64,000 nt of DNA from Oceanococcus sp. HetDA_MAG_MS8 (GTDB lineage: Bacteria; Pseudomonadota; Gammaproteobacteria; Nevskiales; Oceanococcaceae), in the NCBI GenBank assembly GCA_019192445.1, contig JAHCMK010000003.1:186001-250000 (forward strand), written 5' to 3'. Position numbers and translations under genes: made by a program. Shown here one piece after another: positions 51,523 through 61,664 of the stretch (the first letter of the stretch is position 1; each line of letters starts with the position of its first letter). Under the pieces are notes generated by a model. That model saw only the letters and a list, made by a program, of their open reading frames with translations, made no database searches and had not been told where the DNA came from.

Positions 51523-52728
51523 ATGGGTAGGAAGATCCTCCTCGGCGTCAGCGGTGGCATTGCGGCATATAAAGCCTGCGAGATTTGCCGCCGTTTGGGT
51601 GAGCAAGGGCACCAAGTGCAGGTGGTGATGACTGCCGGTGCACAGGAGTTTGTGACGCCGCTCACCTTTCAGGCTCTGACCGGGCGCGAAGTGCGCACCA
51701 CCTTGTTTGACACAGGCGCCGAAGCCGCCATGGGCCATATTGAGTTGGCGCGCTGGGCAGATCTCGTACTCGTCGCACCAGCGAGCGCTGATGTGCTTGC
51801 GAGGGCAGCTCAGGGTATGGCCAATGACCTGCTTACCACCGTGCTGCTCGCTACCCAGGCCCCGGTGGTGATGGCTCCGGCTATGAACCAGCAGATGTGG
51901 CAACACGCTGCGGTACAAGCGAATATCAAAACCTTAGAGCAGCGCGGAGTGCGCTTGCTTGGCCCTGGCTCAGGCGCCCAGGCTTGTGGTGAGGTGGGAC
52001 CTGGCCGCATGCTGGAGCCCGCCGACATCCTGGCCCAGTTGGCTGCTTTAGAGCTTGCCGGCAAGCCGCGGACCCTCGAGGGCGTGCGCGTGTTACTCAC
52101 CGCCGGGCCCACTCGTGAAGCCCTGGACCCCGTGCGCTACATCACCAACCGCTCTTCGGGCCGGATGGGCTTTGCCTTGGCGGAGGCTCTGCGTGATCTA
52201 GGAGCGCAGGTGCACCTTGTGCATGGGCCGGTGCAGTTGCCTTTGCCGTCGGGTCTTGCGACAACGGCTGTGGAAACCGCCCAAGACATGCATGCTGCGG
52301 TCCTAGCGCAATTAGAGGGTACGCAAATTTTCGTTGGCACCGCTGCGGTAGCCGATTACCGGCCTAGTCAGCAGCACACGGCCAAAATGAAAAAGCATGC
52401 CGATGCGCTGCGTATCGACATGGTCAAGAATCCGGACATCCTGCAAGAGGTTGCGCAGTCTGATCAGGCGCCGTTTGCCGTGGGCTTTGCTGCCGAAACA
52501 CATGACTTAGAGGCGTATGCCCGCGACAAAATGCAGCGTAAGAAGCTGCACATGATTTGCGCCAATGAGGTCGGCCCAGGCAAGGGCTTTGACGTCAGCG
52601 ATAACACCCTTCAAGTCTATTGGCCTGGAGGGCAGCGCACATTAGGGCCACAAGCCAAATCCCAGCTCGCCATTGAATTGGCGGCGCTCATTGCCGAGCG
52701 TTACCGCGCCGGCGTCACGACCACATAG
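51523..52728 (+). CDS. coaBC: Bifunctional phosphopantothenoylcysteine decarboxylase/synthetase
   Basis: A 401-residue CoaBC (Dfp) for coenzyme A synthesis. The flavoprotein decarboxylase half begins GRKILLGVSGGIAAYKACEI and has MAPAMNQQMW and the substrate-clamp cysteine in GAQACGEVGPGRM. The CTP-dependent synthetase half begins at VLLTAGPTREALDPVRYITNRSSGRMG and includes VGTAAVADYRP and KKLHMICANEV. Both halves look intact. ATG 51523 fits the family N-terminus. dut follows 8 bp downstream. Confidence 0.96.
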   Translation: MGRKILLGVSGGIAAYKACEICRRLGEQGHQVQVVMTAGAQEFVTPLTFQALTGREVRTTLFDTGAEAAMGHIELARWADLVLVAPASADVLARAAQGMANDLLTTVLLATQAPVVMAPAMNQQMWQHAAVQANIKTLEQRGVRLLGPGSGAQACGEVGPGRMLEPADILAQLAALELAGKPRTLEGVRVLLTAGPTREALDPVRYITNRSSGRMGFALAEALRDLGAQVHLVHGPVQLPLPSGLATTAVETAQDMHAAVLAQLEGTQIFVGTAAVADYRPSQQHTAKMKKHADALRIDMVKNPDILQEVAQSDQAPFAVGFAAETHDLEAYARDKMQRKKLHMICANEVGPGKGFDVSDNTLQVYWPGGQRTLGPQAKSQLAIELAALIAERYRAGVTTT

Positions 52729-52736
52729 CTTGATTC

Positions 52737-54067
<1,331 letters not shown>

Positions 54068-54102
54068 GCCGGGAGGACTGCTCGCGGCAAGCTTGTTCGG
54101 GC

Positions 54103-54720
54103 TTAGGGGCGGCTTGCGGAATGGAGTGCCTGCCAGCGCTCGCGGTCACGCTGAAACTGCTGGGCAACCTGTTCCCGCTCGCGTTGCACGGATCCAATGC
54201 GCCGCTCGGCTTCGGCAGCGGTGTCGGCAAAGGCTTCTAACTGGCTGGCCAGTCGGTCGGGAATAGGGCGGTCGTTGGCCACGAAGCGCTCTGCGCGCTC
54301 TTCCAGGATGCGCAGGGCATCGGCAGCTTCTTCGCGGGACTTACGGGCGTTGACCAGCTGGCCATCCATGATCGCCAGTCGATCGCTTTGGGCGCGATCC
54401 AATGCGGCCAGCGTGGGATAGGTGCTGAGCAAAAACCGGTCATAACGTTGCTGGGCCATCTCGGCACGTTGCGCTTCCTCAGCGCGGGCGGCCTTGGCAG
54501 CCTCGGCGGCACGCTCGGCGTCAGTTTTTTCGCGCTCTTGCACATCCACCCTCAGGCCCTGTTCGTTGAGGGTTTCGCGCTGAATTTTTGCGTATTTCGG
54601 AGGGATTTTGTCGCCATAATGAACTTGGCCGTACTCGTCGACCCAGCGGTATATTTGCGCATGGGCCACGAAGCTAAGCAGTAGGGTCAGCAGTAGGCTT
54701 TGGCGAATCAAGCGGCGCAT
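54103..54720 (-). CDS. DUF4124 domain periplasmic protein with coiled coil
   Basis: A 205-residue protein with signal peptide (SLLLTLLLSFVAHA, cut before QIYRW). The DUF4124 domain follows (IYRWVDEYGQVHYGDKIPP), then a long Ala/Glu/Arg-rich coiled coil from about residue 55 (AERAAEAAKAARAEEAQRAE) to the end. DUF4124 is a small beta fold common in beta/gammaproteobacterial envelope proteins, of unknown function. The start at 54720 is chosen for the signal peptide. pyrE lies immediately upstream on the same strand. Confidence 0.84.
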   Translation of the reverse strand: MRRLIRQSLLLTLLLSFVAHAQIYRWVDEYGQVHYGDKIPPKYAKIQRETLNEQGLRVDVQEREKTDAERAAEAAKAARAEEAQRAEMAQQRYDRFLLSTYPTLAALDRAQSDRLAIMDGQLVNARKSREEAADALRILEERAERFVANDRPIPDRLASQLEAFADTAAEAERRIGSVQREREQVAQQFQRDRERWQALHSASRP

Positions 54721-54750
54721 CAGGGTTCTCACTCCGGTTAAGGGCATATG

Positions 54751-55383
54751 CTAGCTCACGCCCCATTGTTCACGGTATGACTCTATCGCAGCGGCGTGTT
54801 GGGGGTCTTGAAGCCAGCTGCTCAGGTCAGCTAGTCCGGCGATAGACAGCACCTGCAGTTGCTGTTCCGTGGCCAGTTCTTGTGCGGTGGACTGCTGGCC
54901 CTGGCCGCGTTCTTGGCGATCAAAAGCGAGTAGTGCGGCCACCGGCTGAGCGCCAGCCTCGCGGATCTGCGCAATGGCCTGGCGTAGGGCGGTTCCCGCC
55001 GTGAGTACGTCATCGAGAATCACTATCCGCCCCTCGGGCATGCCCACCAAAAGCCCGCCTTCGCCATGGTCTTTGGCCTCTTTACGATTGTAGCTAAAGG
55101 GGAGGTCGCGCCCGCGTCGGGATAGTTCGCAGGCCACGGCGGCGACCAGGGGGATGCCCTTGTACGCGGGGCCGAACAGCCCATCAAAGGCAATGCCCGA
55201 GGCCTCTAGGGCGTCTGCGTAGCAGCTGGCCAACTCGGCGAGCCCGGCTCCGCTGTGGATCTTGCCGAGGTTGAAGAAATAAGGACTGCTGCGCCCGGAT
55301 TTCAGCGTGAAGTCACCAAACTGCAGCACCTGTGTGCGTAGGGCCAAGTCCAAGAAGCGGGCGCTGGTCGATGCTTGGGTCAT
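54751..55383 (-). CDS. pyrE: Orotate phosphoribosyltransferase
   Basis: A 210-residue OPRTase making OMP from orotate and PRPP. LKSGRSSPYFFNLGKI, FGPAYKGIPLVAAVA, SYNRKEAKDHGEGG and the PRPP loop RIVILDDVLTAGTAL are all present. The length matches E. coli PyrE (213). It is divergent from xthA with a 76-bp gap. The DUF4124 gene starts 30 bp after its stop. Confidence 0.96.
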   Translation of the reverse strand: MTQASTSARFLDLALRTQVLQFGDFTLKSGRSSPYFFNLGKIHSGAGLAELASCYADALEASGIAFDGLFGPAYKGIPLVAAVACELSRRGRDLPFSYNRKEAKDHGEGGLLVGMPEGRIVILDDVLTAGTALRQAIAQIREAGAQPVAALLAFDRQERGQGQQSTAQELATEQQLQVLSIAGLADLSSWLQDPQHAAAIESYREQWGVS

Positions 55384-55459
55384 AACGGTCGTAGAGTGAA
55401 GCTGAAAACAGGTCGCTATGATAGCGGGCCACTTGGTATGGACTGGTCCTCATCTGCGC

Positions 55460-56239
55460 ATGCGCATCATCTCTTTGAATCTCAACGGTATCCGTAGCGC
55501 CGCTCGGAAGGGCTTTTATCGCTGGCTAGATCAGTGCGAGGCAGACTTTGTATGCGTGCAGGAAGTGCGGGCCACACAAGAGCAAATTGCCGCATTAGAA
55601 GACCACCCCAGCGATTGGAACTTCTACCTGAAAGAGGCTGAAAAGCCTGGGTATAGCGGTGTGGGCCTGTTTAGTCGCCAAGCGGCAGATAGCGTCCATA
55701 CCGAGCTGCGCTTGGATGAGTTCAACGCTGAAGGGCGTTATCTCGAGGCGCGCTTTCCGGGTTTGAAGGTCATCTCCGCATATTTCCCATCGGGGAGTTC
55801 TGGCGCTGAAAGACAGGCGGCCAAGTATCGTTTCCTGGACGAGTTCACCCTGCACATGGAGAAACTGGCCAAAGGCAAAGATGAGGTGGTGATTTGCGGG
55901 GATTGGAATATTGCTCACCGCGACATCGATATTTGTAACCACAAGAGCAACAAGCGCACGCCCGGTTTTTTGCCCTCAGAACGCGCCTGGCTGAGCACCA
56001 TGATCCAAGAGTACGGGTGGGTGGATGCCTTCCGGCACCTGTACCCGGATGAAGAGCCCGGCGGTTACACCTGGTGGTCCAACCGCGGTAATGCTTTTGC
56101 GAATAACGTGGGCTGGCGGATTGACTATCAGCTGTGCACGCCAGGGCTCGCGCGTCAGCTACAGTCGGCGCAGGTCTTCAAGGAGCAGCGCTACTCGGAC
56201 CATGCCCCACTCATCGTGGATTATGCCGATGGTGACTAG
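55460..56239 (+). CDS. xthA: Exodeoxyribonuclease III (AP endonuclease)
   Basis: A 259-residue EEP-family nuclease for base-excision repair. Catalytic motifs: SLNLNGIRSAARKGF, CVQEVRA (metal Glu), SGVGLFSR, CGDWNIAHRDID (Asp/Asn), and the C-terminal RIDYQLC and SDHAPLIVDY (Asp-His). The NIAHRDIDICNHKSN form is the one found in many gammaproteobacterial and alphaproteobacterial ExoIII proteins. ATG 55460 fits the family start. It overlaps the ampG-like gene by about 11 bp. Confidence 0.94.
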   Translation: MRIISLNLNGIRSAARKGFYRWLDQCEADFVCVQEVRATQEQIAALEDHPSDWNFYLKEAEKPGYSGVGLFSRQAADSVHTELRLDEFNAEGRYLEARFPGLKVISAYFPSGSSGAERQAAKYRFLDEFTLHMEKLAKGKDEVVICGDWNIAHRDIDICNHKSNKRTPGFLPSERAWLSTMIQEYGWVDAFRHLYPDEEPGGYTWWSNRGNAFANNVGWRIDYQLCTPGLARQLQSAQVFKEQRYSDHAPLIVDYADGD

Positions 56240-57524
56240 GGCCACCCGTTGGTTGCAGGCCCTGGCCACGTACCGTGATCCAGCTGCATTGGCCATGTTG
56301 GCCCTGGGGTTTTCCGCAGGGCTGCCATTCTTGCTGGTGTTTTCTACCTTGTCGGCCTGGCTGGCTCAGCTGGACGTTTCCAAAGCCACGATTGGTCTGT
56401 TTGCCTGGGTCGGCCTGAGCTATTCCATCAAGGTGTTGTGGGCGCCGGTGATCGATCGCTGGCCATTGCCATTATTGGGCCGGTTGGGCCGTCGACGGGG
56501 CTGGATGCTGCTGGCCCAGCTGGGCATTGTCAGCGGATTGATCGGCATCAGCATGACCGACCCGATAAGCCAGTTGGGCACCTTGGCCTTGTGGGCGCTG
56601 TTGGTGGCGTTTTCCTCCGCGACTCAAGACATCACAGTAGATGCCTGGCGCATTGAGGCGGCTCCGGCAGAGCGTCAGGGTGCCTTAGCCGCGACCTATC
56701 AGCTGGGATACAGGCTGGCGCTGATCGTGGCTGGCGCCGGGGCTTTATTAGTAGCTTCACGCGCGGGCTGGCCCGCCGCTTACCAGGCCATGGCTGTCTG
56801 CGGTTTGGTGGGGGTGCTTACAACTTTGCTGATTCGGGACCGCTCGGCAGCGGTACTAGACGACGGTTTGGGCGTGGTTGCGCACCTACAGACCGCCGTT
56901 ATCGGCCCATTCAAAGACTTTTTCGCACGCAATGGCTGGAAACTGGGTGGGCTCATCCTGGCCTTCGTGGGCTGTTTTAGGCTCACCGACATCACCATGG
57001 GGGTGATGGCCAACCCTTTTTATCTGGATTTGGGCTATAGCCTGGAGCAAATTGCCTTTGTGGCCAAAGGTTATGGGGTGATCATGACCATCTTGGGGGC
57101 CATACTGGGCGGTGTGCTGGTAGCCAGGGTGCAGCCGCCCAGAGCCTTGATTGTGGGCGGTGTGCTGGTGATTGCCACCAACCTGTGTTTTGCGGCTCTG
57201 GCCCTGTACGGTGAGCCGCATATCGCCGGCCTGATTGTGGTGATCAGTGCCGATAATCTGGCCAGCGGCTTGGCAGGTACAGCCTTCATCGCGTATCTGT
57301 CCGGTCTGACCAGCATCGCCTATACCGCAACCCAGTACGCCTTGTTTTCCTCCTTGTTTACCCTGCCGGGCAAATTGCTGGCCGGTGGATCAGGGGCCAT
57401 GGTCGAGGCCGTGGGCTACACCGGCTTTTTTATCTACACCTCAGCTTTGGGTCTTCCGGCCTTGTTGATGATTACCCTACTGCTACGCTGGGTGCCCCAT
57501 AACCGCGAGGATGAGTCTGCATGA
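56229..57524 (+). CDS. ampG: AmpG-family muropeptide MFS permease
   Basis: A 431-residue major-facilitator protein with about 12 helices. LALGFSAGLPFLLVFSTLSAWLAQ, WAPVIDRWPLP, RRRGWMLLAQL and SSATQDITVDAWRIE are the AmpG hallmarks; the Asp and Arg in DITVDAWR are conserved. AmpG imports GlcNAc-anhydroMurNAc peptides for cell-wall recycling and controls AmpC induction where AmpR exists. Starts at 56223 and 56229 are in frame. Its stop overlaps the amidoligase start by 4 bp, so the permease heads the amidoligase operon. Confidence 0.9.
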   Translation: MVTRATRWLQALATYRDPAALAMLALGFSAGLPFLLVFSTLSAWLAQLDVSKATIGLFAWVGLSYSIKVLWAPVIDRWPLPLLGRLGRRRGWMLLAQLGIVSGLIGISMTDPISQLGTLALWALLVAFSSATQDITVDAWRIEAAPAERQGALAATYQLGYRLALIVAGAGALLVASRAGWPAAYQAMAVCGLVGVLTTLLIRDRSAAVLDDGLGVVAHLQTAVIGPFKDFFARNGWKLGGLILAFVGCFRLTDITMGVMANPFYLDLGYSLEQIAFVAKGYGVIMTILGAILGGVLVARVQPPRALIVGGVLVIATNLCFAALALYGEPHIAGLIVVISADNLASGLAGTAFIAYLSGLTSIAYTATQYALFSSLFTLPGKLLAGGSGAMVEAVGYTGFFIYTSALGLPALLMITLLLRWVPHNREDESA

Positions 57525-58537
57525 GTGATGAATTGCGCAACGCCTATCGGCGGCAAGCTTGGCCGCAGCCGCTGAGTGCTCAAACAGAGCATGGCCAGCC
57601 GCGCCGCGTGGGTGTGGAACTGGAGTTCATTGGCTTGACTCCGCAGGCGGTTGCCGAGCAGGTGCAGCAATGCTTTGGCGGCAGCATGGAGACAGTGTCC
57701 GATTACGAGATCGAGGTGCGCGATACCCAGCATGGGGATTACACCGTCGAGCTGGATATGACCTATCTCAAAGAGCGTGGACGCTCACGTGATCAGCGCG
57801 AGGCCGACACGCTCGAAGATCTTGCCGAGAACGTAGTCGCTTTGGTGGCCCGCCACTTAGTACCGGTAGAGATTGTGGCTCCACCGATTGCCGTGGATGA
57901 TCTTTGGGAGCTGGAAGACCTGGTGAGTGCGGTGCGCCAGGCTGGGGCAAAAGGCACCAAGCATGCCCCCACCTATGCGTTCGGTTTACACCTGAACCCC
58001 GAGCTTCCAGCAACGGATGCCGATACCGTACGGCGGTACTTGCAGGCCTTTTTGTGCTTGTACCCTTGGTTGCTGGAGCGCAGCGAAGTAGACCTGAGCC
58101 GGCGGGTGACGCCCTACATCGACCCCTTCCCCGAGGCCTATCTCAAACGTTTGCTGGCACCGGATTATGCGCCGGGCCATAACGCGCTGATTGACGATTA
58201 TCTGGAGCTCAATGCCACTCGCAACCGGGCCTTGGATATGTTGCCGCTGTTTGCCCACCTAGACGAAGAGCGGGTGCGCGCCGCGGTAGACGACCGCCGC
58301 GTGAATGCCCGGCCAACATTGCACTACCGCCTGCCCAATTGTCAGCTGGACGAGCCCGATTGGCATTTGGTGCGGCCATGGCGAGACTTTTTGCAATTAG
58401 ATGCTCTCGCCGCGCAGCCGGAGCTGCTGGCCAAGGCCTGCGCCGAATGCTTAGAGCGCGCCGATAAGCTGGGCGACCGCTTGTTCGGGAATTGGGCAGA
58501 AGCCGCCTACGCCTGGGTTTTGCCGGAGCTGTTATGA
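57521..58537 (+). CDS. Amidoligase family enzyme (glutamine-synthetase-like)
   Basis: A 338-residue protein of the amidoligase_2 group (COOH-NH2 ligase of the glutamine synthetase fold). VGVELEFIGLTP near residue 30 carries the first metal-binding Glu pair, DYTVELDMTY the next acidic strand, VEIVAPPI another, and THAPTYAFGLHLNPELP the conserved His region. An Arg-rich segment (NATRNRALDMLPLF) lies in the C-terminal half. It would join an amine or amino acid to a carboxylate using ATP. It is tightly coupled to ampG upstream and a class I GATase downstream (4-bp overlaps each), pointing to gamma-glutamyl-type amide metabolism or modification of a peptide. The substrate is unknown. Confidence 0.82.
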   Translation: MSDELRNAYRRQAWPQPLSAQTEHGQPRRVGVELEFIGLTPQAVAEQVQQCFGGSMETVSDYEIEVRDTQHGDYTVELDMTYLKERGRSRDQREADTLEDLAENVVALVARHLVPVEIVAPPIAVDDLWELEDLVSAVRQAGAKGTKHAPTYAFGLHLNPELPATDADTVRRYLQAFLCLYPWLLERSEVDLSRRVTPYIDPFPEAYLKRLLAPDYAPGHNALIDDYLELNATRNRALDMLPLFAHLDEERVRAAVDDRRVNARPTLHYRLPNCQLDEPDWHLVRPWRDFLQLDALAAQPELLAKACAECLERADKLGDRLFGNWAEAAYAWVLPELL

Positions 58538-59199
58538 GCCGGCCACTGGTGGCTGTGACGGGAGGCGATACCTGGCTGCCAATCGCCTGGTGGTTCATCG
58601 CCTGGGGCGTGCGCCGTGCCGGCGGGCAAGCGGTGCGCCTGACGCCGCAGCGCCCGCATCCTCCGCGACAGCCTGACGCAGTCGTCATCAGTGGTGGGGA
58701 CGATATCGACCCCGGCCTGTATTTGCCGGAAGTGCCGGATGTGGCGCCTATGGACCCTGCTCGGGACCGGTTTGAGACGCAAATGATTGAGACCAGCTTG
58801 GCGCAAAGCACCCCGTTGCTGGGAATCTGTCGCGGGGCCCAGTTGATCAACGTGGTGCGTGGCGGTCGTTTGCATACTGACCTGCGCCGCATACGGGTGC
58901 ATACCTCGAATCGACGCAGTCCCTTTCCGGTGAAAACCCTGCGCTTGGAGCCCCAATCTCAGCTGGCCGACATCATGGCCCTGAATCAGGCGCGCATTAA
59001 TAGCCTGCATCATCAGGCGGTGAGCGACCTGGGTGAGGGCCTCAGAGTGGCGGGACGTGATCAGGACGATATTGTTCAGGCTATCGAAGATCCTGCTCAT
59101 CCCTTTTTATTTGGCGTGCAGTGGCACCCGGAGTACCTGCCTCAGCTGGCTGCGCAGCGTCGCCTGTTTCGCGCTTTGGTCCAAGCGGCTAGCCGGTGA
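58534..59199 (+). CDS. Class I glutamine amidotransferase-like hydrolase (PuuD/gamma-glutamyl-GABA hydrolase type)
   Basis: A 221-residue GATase1 protein. VVISGGDDIDPGLY is the oxyanion region of the PuuD group, LLGICRGAQLINVVRGG the nucleophile elbow with its Cys, SLHHQAVSDLG a substrate-binding loop, and GVQWHPEYLPQ the catalytic His-Glu. PuuD cleaves gamma-glutamyl amides. Here the partner is the amidoligase encoded just upstream, so it could remove or recycle what the ligase adds, or supply ammonia. ATG 58534 overlaps the amidoligase stop. Confidence 0.88.
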   Translation: MSRPLVAVTGGDTWLPIAWWFIAWGVRRAGGQAVRLTPQRPHPPRQPDAVVISGGDDIDPGLYLPEVPDVAPMDPARDRFETQMIETSLAQSTPLLGICRGAQLINVVRGGRLHTDLRRIRVHTSNRRSPFPVKTLRLEPQSQLADIMALNQARINSLHHQAVSDLGEGLRVAGRDQDDIVQAIEDPAHPFLFGVQWHPEYLPQLAAQRRLFRALVQAASR

Positions 59200-59624
59200 T
59201 GGGATATGCCGTGGTGTTCGCCTCGGCTTTCGGGGCCGCCACCATATTGCCGTTCTACTCCGAAGTGGTGGTGCTGGCGTATCAGCGCAGCGGTTTGAAT
59301 GTTGCGGCCTTATGGGTGGCAGCCACCGTGGGCAACACCTTAGGCAGCCTGGTGAATTGGTGGATCGGGCGTAGCTTGCTGCACTTTCAAAAGCGGCGCT
59401 GGTTCCCGGTGTCGGCTCAGGCCCTGCAACGTGCGCAGGAGCGCTTTGCCCGCTGGGGGCAGTGGAGCCTGCTCATGGCCTGGCTGCCCGTGGGTGGAGA
59501 TGCACTGACCTTTATTGGCGGCTTGATGCGGGTGCCTTGGCTGCTTTTCACCGTGCTGGTCGGTGTGGGTAAAGGCGCGCGTTATGCGGTGCTGTTATGG
59601 GGCGCTACGCAGGTGGGGATCTGA
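59199..59624 (+). CDS. yqaA: YqaA-like membrane protein (VTT/DedA superfamily)
   Basis: A 141-residue inner-membrane protein. FASAFGAATILPFYSEVVVLA, ATVGNTLGSLVNWWIGR, MAWLPVGGDALTFIGGLMRV and GKGARYAVLLWG match E. coli YqaA, a short member of the VTT-domain group involved in lipid or membrane homeostasis. The start overlaps the GATase stop (GTGATGG), so it belongs to the same operon. Its 3' end overlaps a convergent metallopeptidase-like gene by 43 bp. Whether it takes part in the amidoligase pathway is open. Confidence 0.86.
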   Translation: MGYAVVFASAFGAATILPFYSEVVVLAYQRSGLNVAALWVAATVGNTLGSLVNWWIGRSLLHFQKRRWFPVSAQALQRAQERFARWGQWSLLMAWLPVGGDALTFIGGLMRVPWLLFTVLVGVGKGARYAVLLWGATQVGI

Positions 59625-60085
59625 CGCTGACGCAACCACTCCAGGGCGTCACTGGCATCGTGATCGAACCAAGCTCGCGCCGACCCCAGCCTGAAGCTAT
59701 ACCCCCAGGCGTCCATGTCTGCACACATCCGGTCGCGGCCCATGCCCGGCAGAGCGTCGGCCAGGACAATCTGTAGGTAGCACACGGCGCACTCTTCGGC
59801 ATCGTCACCGCCGGCATCGGTATGCAGCTGCTGGCGGCGACTGCCATCCATACATATGGCATGACAGCTTTCATGGAATATGGAGTGCACGGGGGTATCT
59901 GGGCGGGCGTACACCACATCTGCGATGAGGCCGGCTTCATCATCGCCCCAAAAGCTGCCCGGAATGGCTTGGTCTGGTGCAAGCTCATGCAGCTGCAGCC
60001 CATGCTGCTGCAATAGCTGCTCTAAACAGCGGCGATTCTCAGAGTCCAAGTCGGACAAACGTAAAACCTGGGAGTAGGCACCCAT
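59582..60085 (-). CDS. HExxH metallopeptidase-like protein of unknown function
   Basis: A 167-residue protein with a zincin motif, HESCH, in FHESCHAICMDGSRRQQLHTD. A Glu/Cys-rich helix DDAEECAVCYLQ follows at the distance expected for a third ligand. It has no signal peptide and no recognised family. Four Cys near the active site (HESC, AIC, EECAVC) are unusual. It is convergent with and overlaps the YqaA gene, and divergent from dapF 44 bp away. It may be a minimal protease or an inactive zinc protein. Confidence 0.75.
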   Translation of the reverse strand: MGAYSQVLRLSDLDSENRRCLEQLLQQHGLQLHELAPDQAIPGSFWGDDEAGLIADVVYARPDTPVHSIFHESCHAICMDGSRRQQLHTDAGGDDAEECAVCYLQIVLADALPGMGRDRMCADMDAWGYSFRLGSARAWFDHDASDALEWLRQRQIPTCVAPHNSTA

Positions 60086-60129
60086 CCAATGTCACAATAG
60101 TCAACTGACCGCACCATGATACGACTGGA

Positions 60130-60954
60130 ATGAACCTGCCATTCGTGAAAATGCAGGCCTTGGGCAACGACTTTGTTGTGCTCGATGGCCACCACCCCCT
60201 GCCACCGCTGGAGCCGGCCCTATTACGTCGCTTGGCAGACCGGCGTTTGGGGGTCGGGTGTGACCAGATCCTGGTGGTGGATCCACCGCCAAGTGCCGAG
60301 GTCGATTTCGGCTATCGCATCTTCAATGCCGATGGCTCCGCGGTGGGGCAGTGCGGCAATGGAGCGCGCTGTTTGGCGCGCTACGTGGTGCAGCGCGGGC
60401 TGACCCAAGCCTCCCATATTCGTATTCAAACCGCGTCCACGACCATGCAGGCCGAGCTGAGTGACGATGACTTGGTCAGCGTGCAGATGGCAGTGCCGGA
60501 CTTTAGCCCCCAGTCCTTGCCATTACGGCGCCCCTTAGCCGTGTCCTACGATTTTGCGGGTCAGAAGTTTTGGGCGGTTTCGATGGGAAACCCCCATCTG
60601 GTGACCCAGGTGGCAGACGTGGATAAAGCTCCACTAGAGCAATGGGGGCCTGAGTGGAGCGGGCCATCTGCGGACTTGCCCGAAGGAGCGAATGTGGGTG
60701 TGGTTCAGGTCCTTGCGCCGGACCAGGTTCGCTTGCGGGTTTTTGAACGCGGCGCTGGAGAAACGCCGGCTTGCGGTAGCGGCGCTTGCGCGGCCGTAGC
60801 CTGTTTGGTTCAGCACGGCGTATTGGAAGCGGATCAGCCGGTGACCGTGGCCCTACGCGGTGGTAGTCTGGTCATCCGCTGGGCTGGAGGAGACCGCCCA
60901 CTATGGATGACCGGCCCTGCGCACTGGGTCTTCGAGGGAAGCTGGAGAACATGA
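60130..60954 (+). CDS. dapF: Diaminopimelate epimerase
   Basis: A 274-residue DapF converting LL- to meso-diaminopimelate for lysine and peptidoglycan. The two catalytic cysteines are in VGQCGNGARC and ETPACGSGACA; MQALGNDFVVLD and SMGNPHLV are also typical. ATG 60130. Its stop overlaps the DUF484 start by 4 bp (ATGA), opening the conserved dapF-DUF484-xerC operon of gammaproteobacteria. Confidence 0.97.
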   Translation: MNLPFVKMQALGNDFVVLDGHHPLPPLEPALLRRLADRRLGVGCDQILVVDPPPSAEVDFGYRIFNADGSAVGQCGNGARCLARYVVQRGLTQASHIRIQTASTTMQAELSDDDLVSVQMAVPDFSPQSLPLRRPLAVSYDFAGQKFWAVSMGNPHLVTQVADVDKAPLEQWGPEWSGPSADLPEGANVGVVQVLAPDQVRLRVFERGAGETPACGSGACAAVACLVQHGVLEADQPVTVALRGGSLVIRWAGGDRPLWMTGPAHWVFEGSWRT

Positions 60955-61664
60955 ATACGGTAGCAATTGCCAGCGCGAACACGCCGCCGACTGTGGACGC
61001 CGAAATAGAGCAGCAATTTCTGGATTACATTCAGGAACATCCTGACTTTTTTGCTCGGCACGAAGATCGGCTATCGCGCATCGCCATCGCACATGGGAGT
61101 GGGACGGCAGCTTCCTTGTTAGAACGACACACAGCGCGCCTTCGCGAGCAGGTGGGTGCCCTGGAAACCCAGTTGGCCGACCTGGTTGAAGTGGCCCGTC
61201 TCAACGAGGAGTCCTCACGTCACCTGCATCGCCTGGCTCAGTCCCTGCTGCAGGCGCCCGATCAAACGGCTGCGCTGCAGGTTTTGCAAGAGGCCATGGC
61301 ACGGGATTTCGACATCGAGGCCTCGCGTTTGGTGGTTTTGGCGGGCGATCAATATGCGCCCCAGCAATGCTTGGCCTTTCAAGGGGAGCTGCCGGCGCAA
61401 CTGGCCGATGTGATGCGTACCGGAATGACCCGCTGTGGGGCCTTGACGGAGGAGCTGCGTCAGCAGGTGTTTCCCGACCAGCCTCAATTGCAAAGCTGCG
61501 CATTGATCCCGTTGGACCGCGAATGTCGTGACCGGGTCTTGATCTTGGCCAGTGGGGCCTCGCGCCAATTCCAGGAGGGTATGGGCACCTTTTTCCTGGA
61601 CCTCACTGCAGGCCTGCTCGCCGCAGTGATGGCCAAAGATCATGCCGGGCTGGGACAAGATTGA
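60951..61664 (+). CDS. DUF484 family protein
   Basis: A 237-residue GAF-like protein. QQFLDYIQEHPDFFARHEDRL is the family N-terminal signature, followed by a coiled coil (LLERHTARLREQVGALETQLADLVEVARLN) and a GAF-like sensory domain. Function is unknown; it is almost always found between dapF and xerC, as here. Start ATG 60951 overlaps the dapF stop; its end overlaps xerC by 23 bp. Confidence 0.92.
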   Translation: MNTVAIASANTPPTVDAEIEQQFLDYIQEHPDFFARHEDRLSRIAIAHGSGTAASLLERHTARLREQVGALETQLADLVEVARLNEESSRHLHRLAQSLLQAPDQTAALQVLQEAMARDFDIEASRLVVLAGDQYAPQQCLAFQGELPAQLADVMRTGMTRCGALTEELRQQVFPDQPQLQSCALIPLDRECRDRVLILASGASRQFQEGMGTFFLDLTAGLLAAVMAKDHAGLGQD

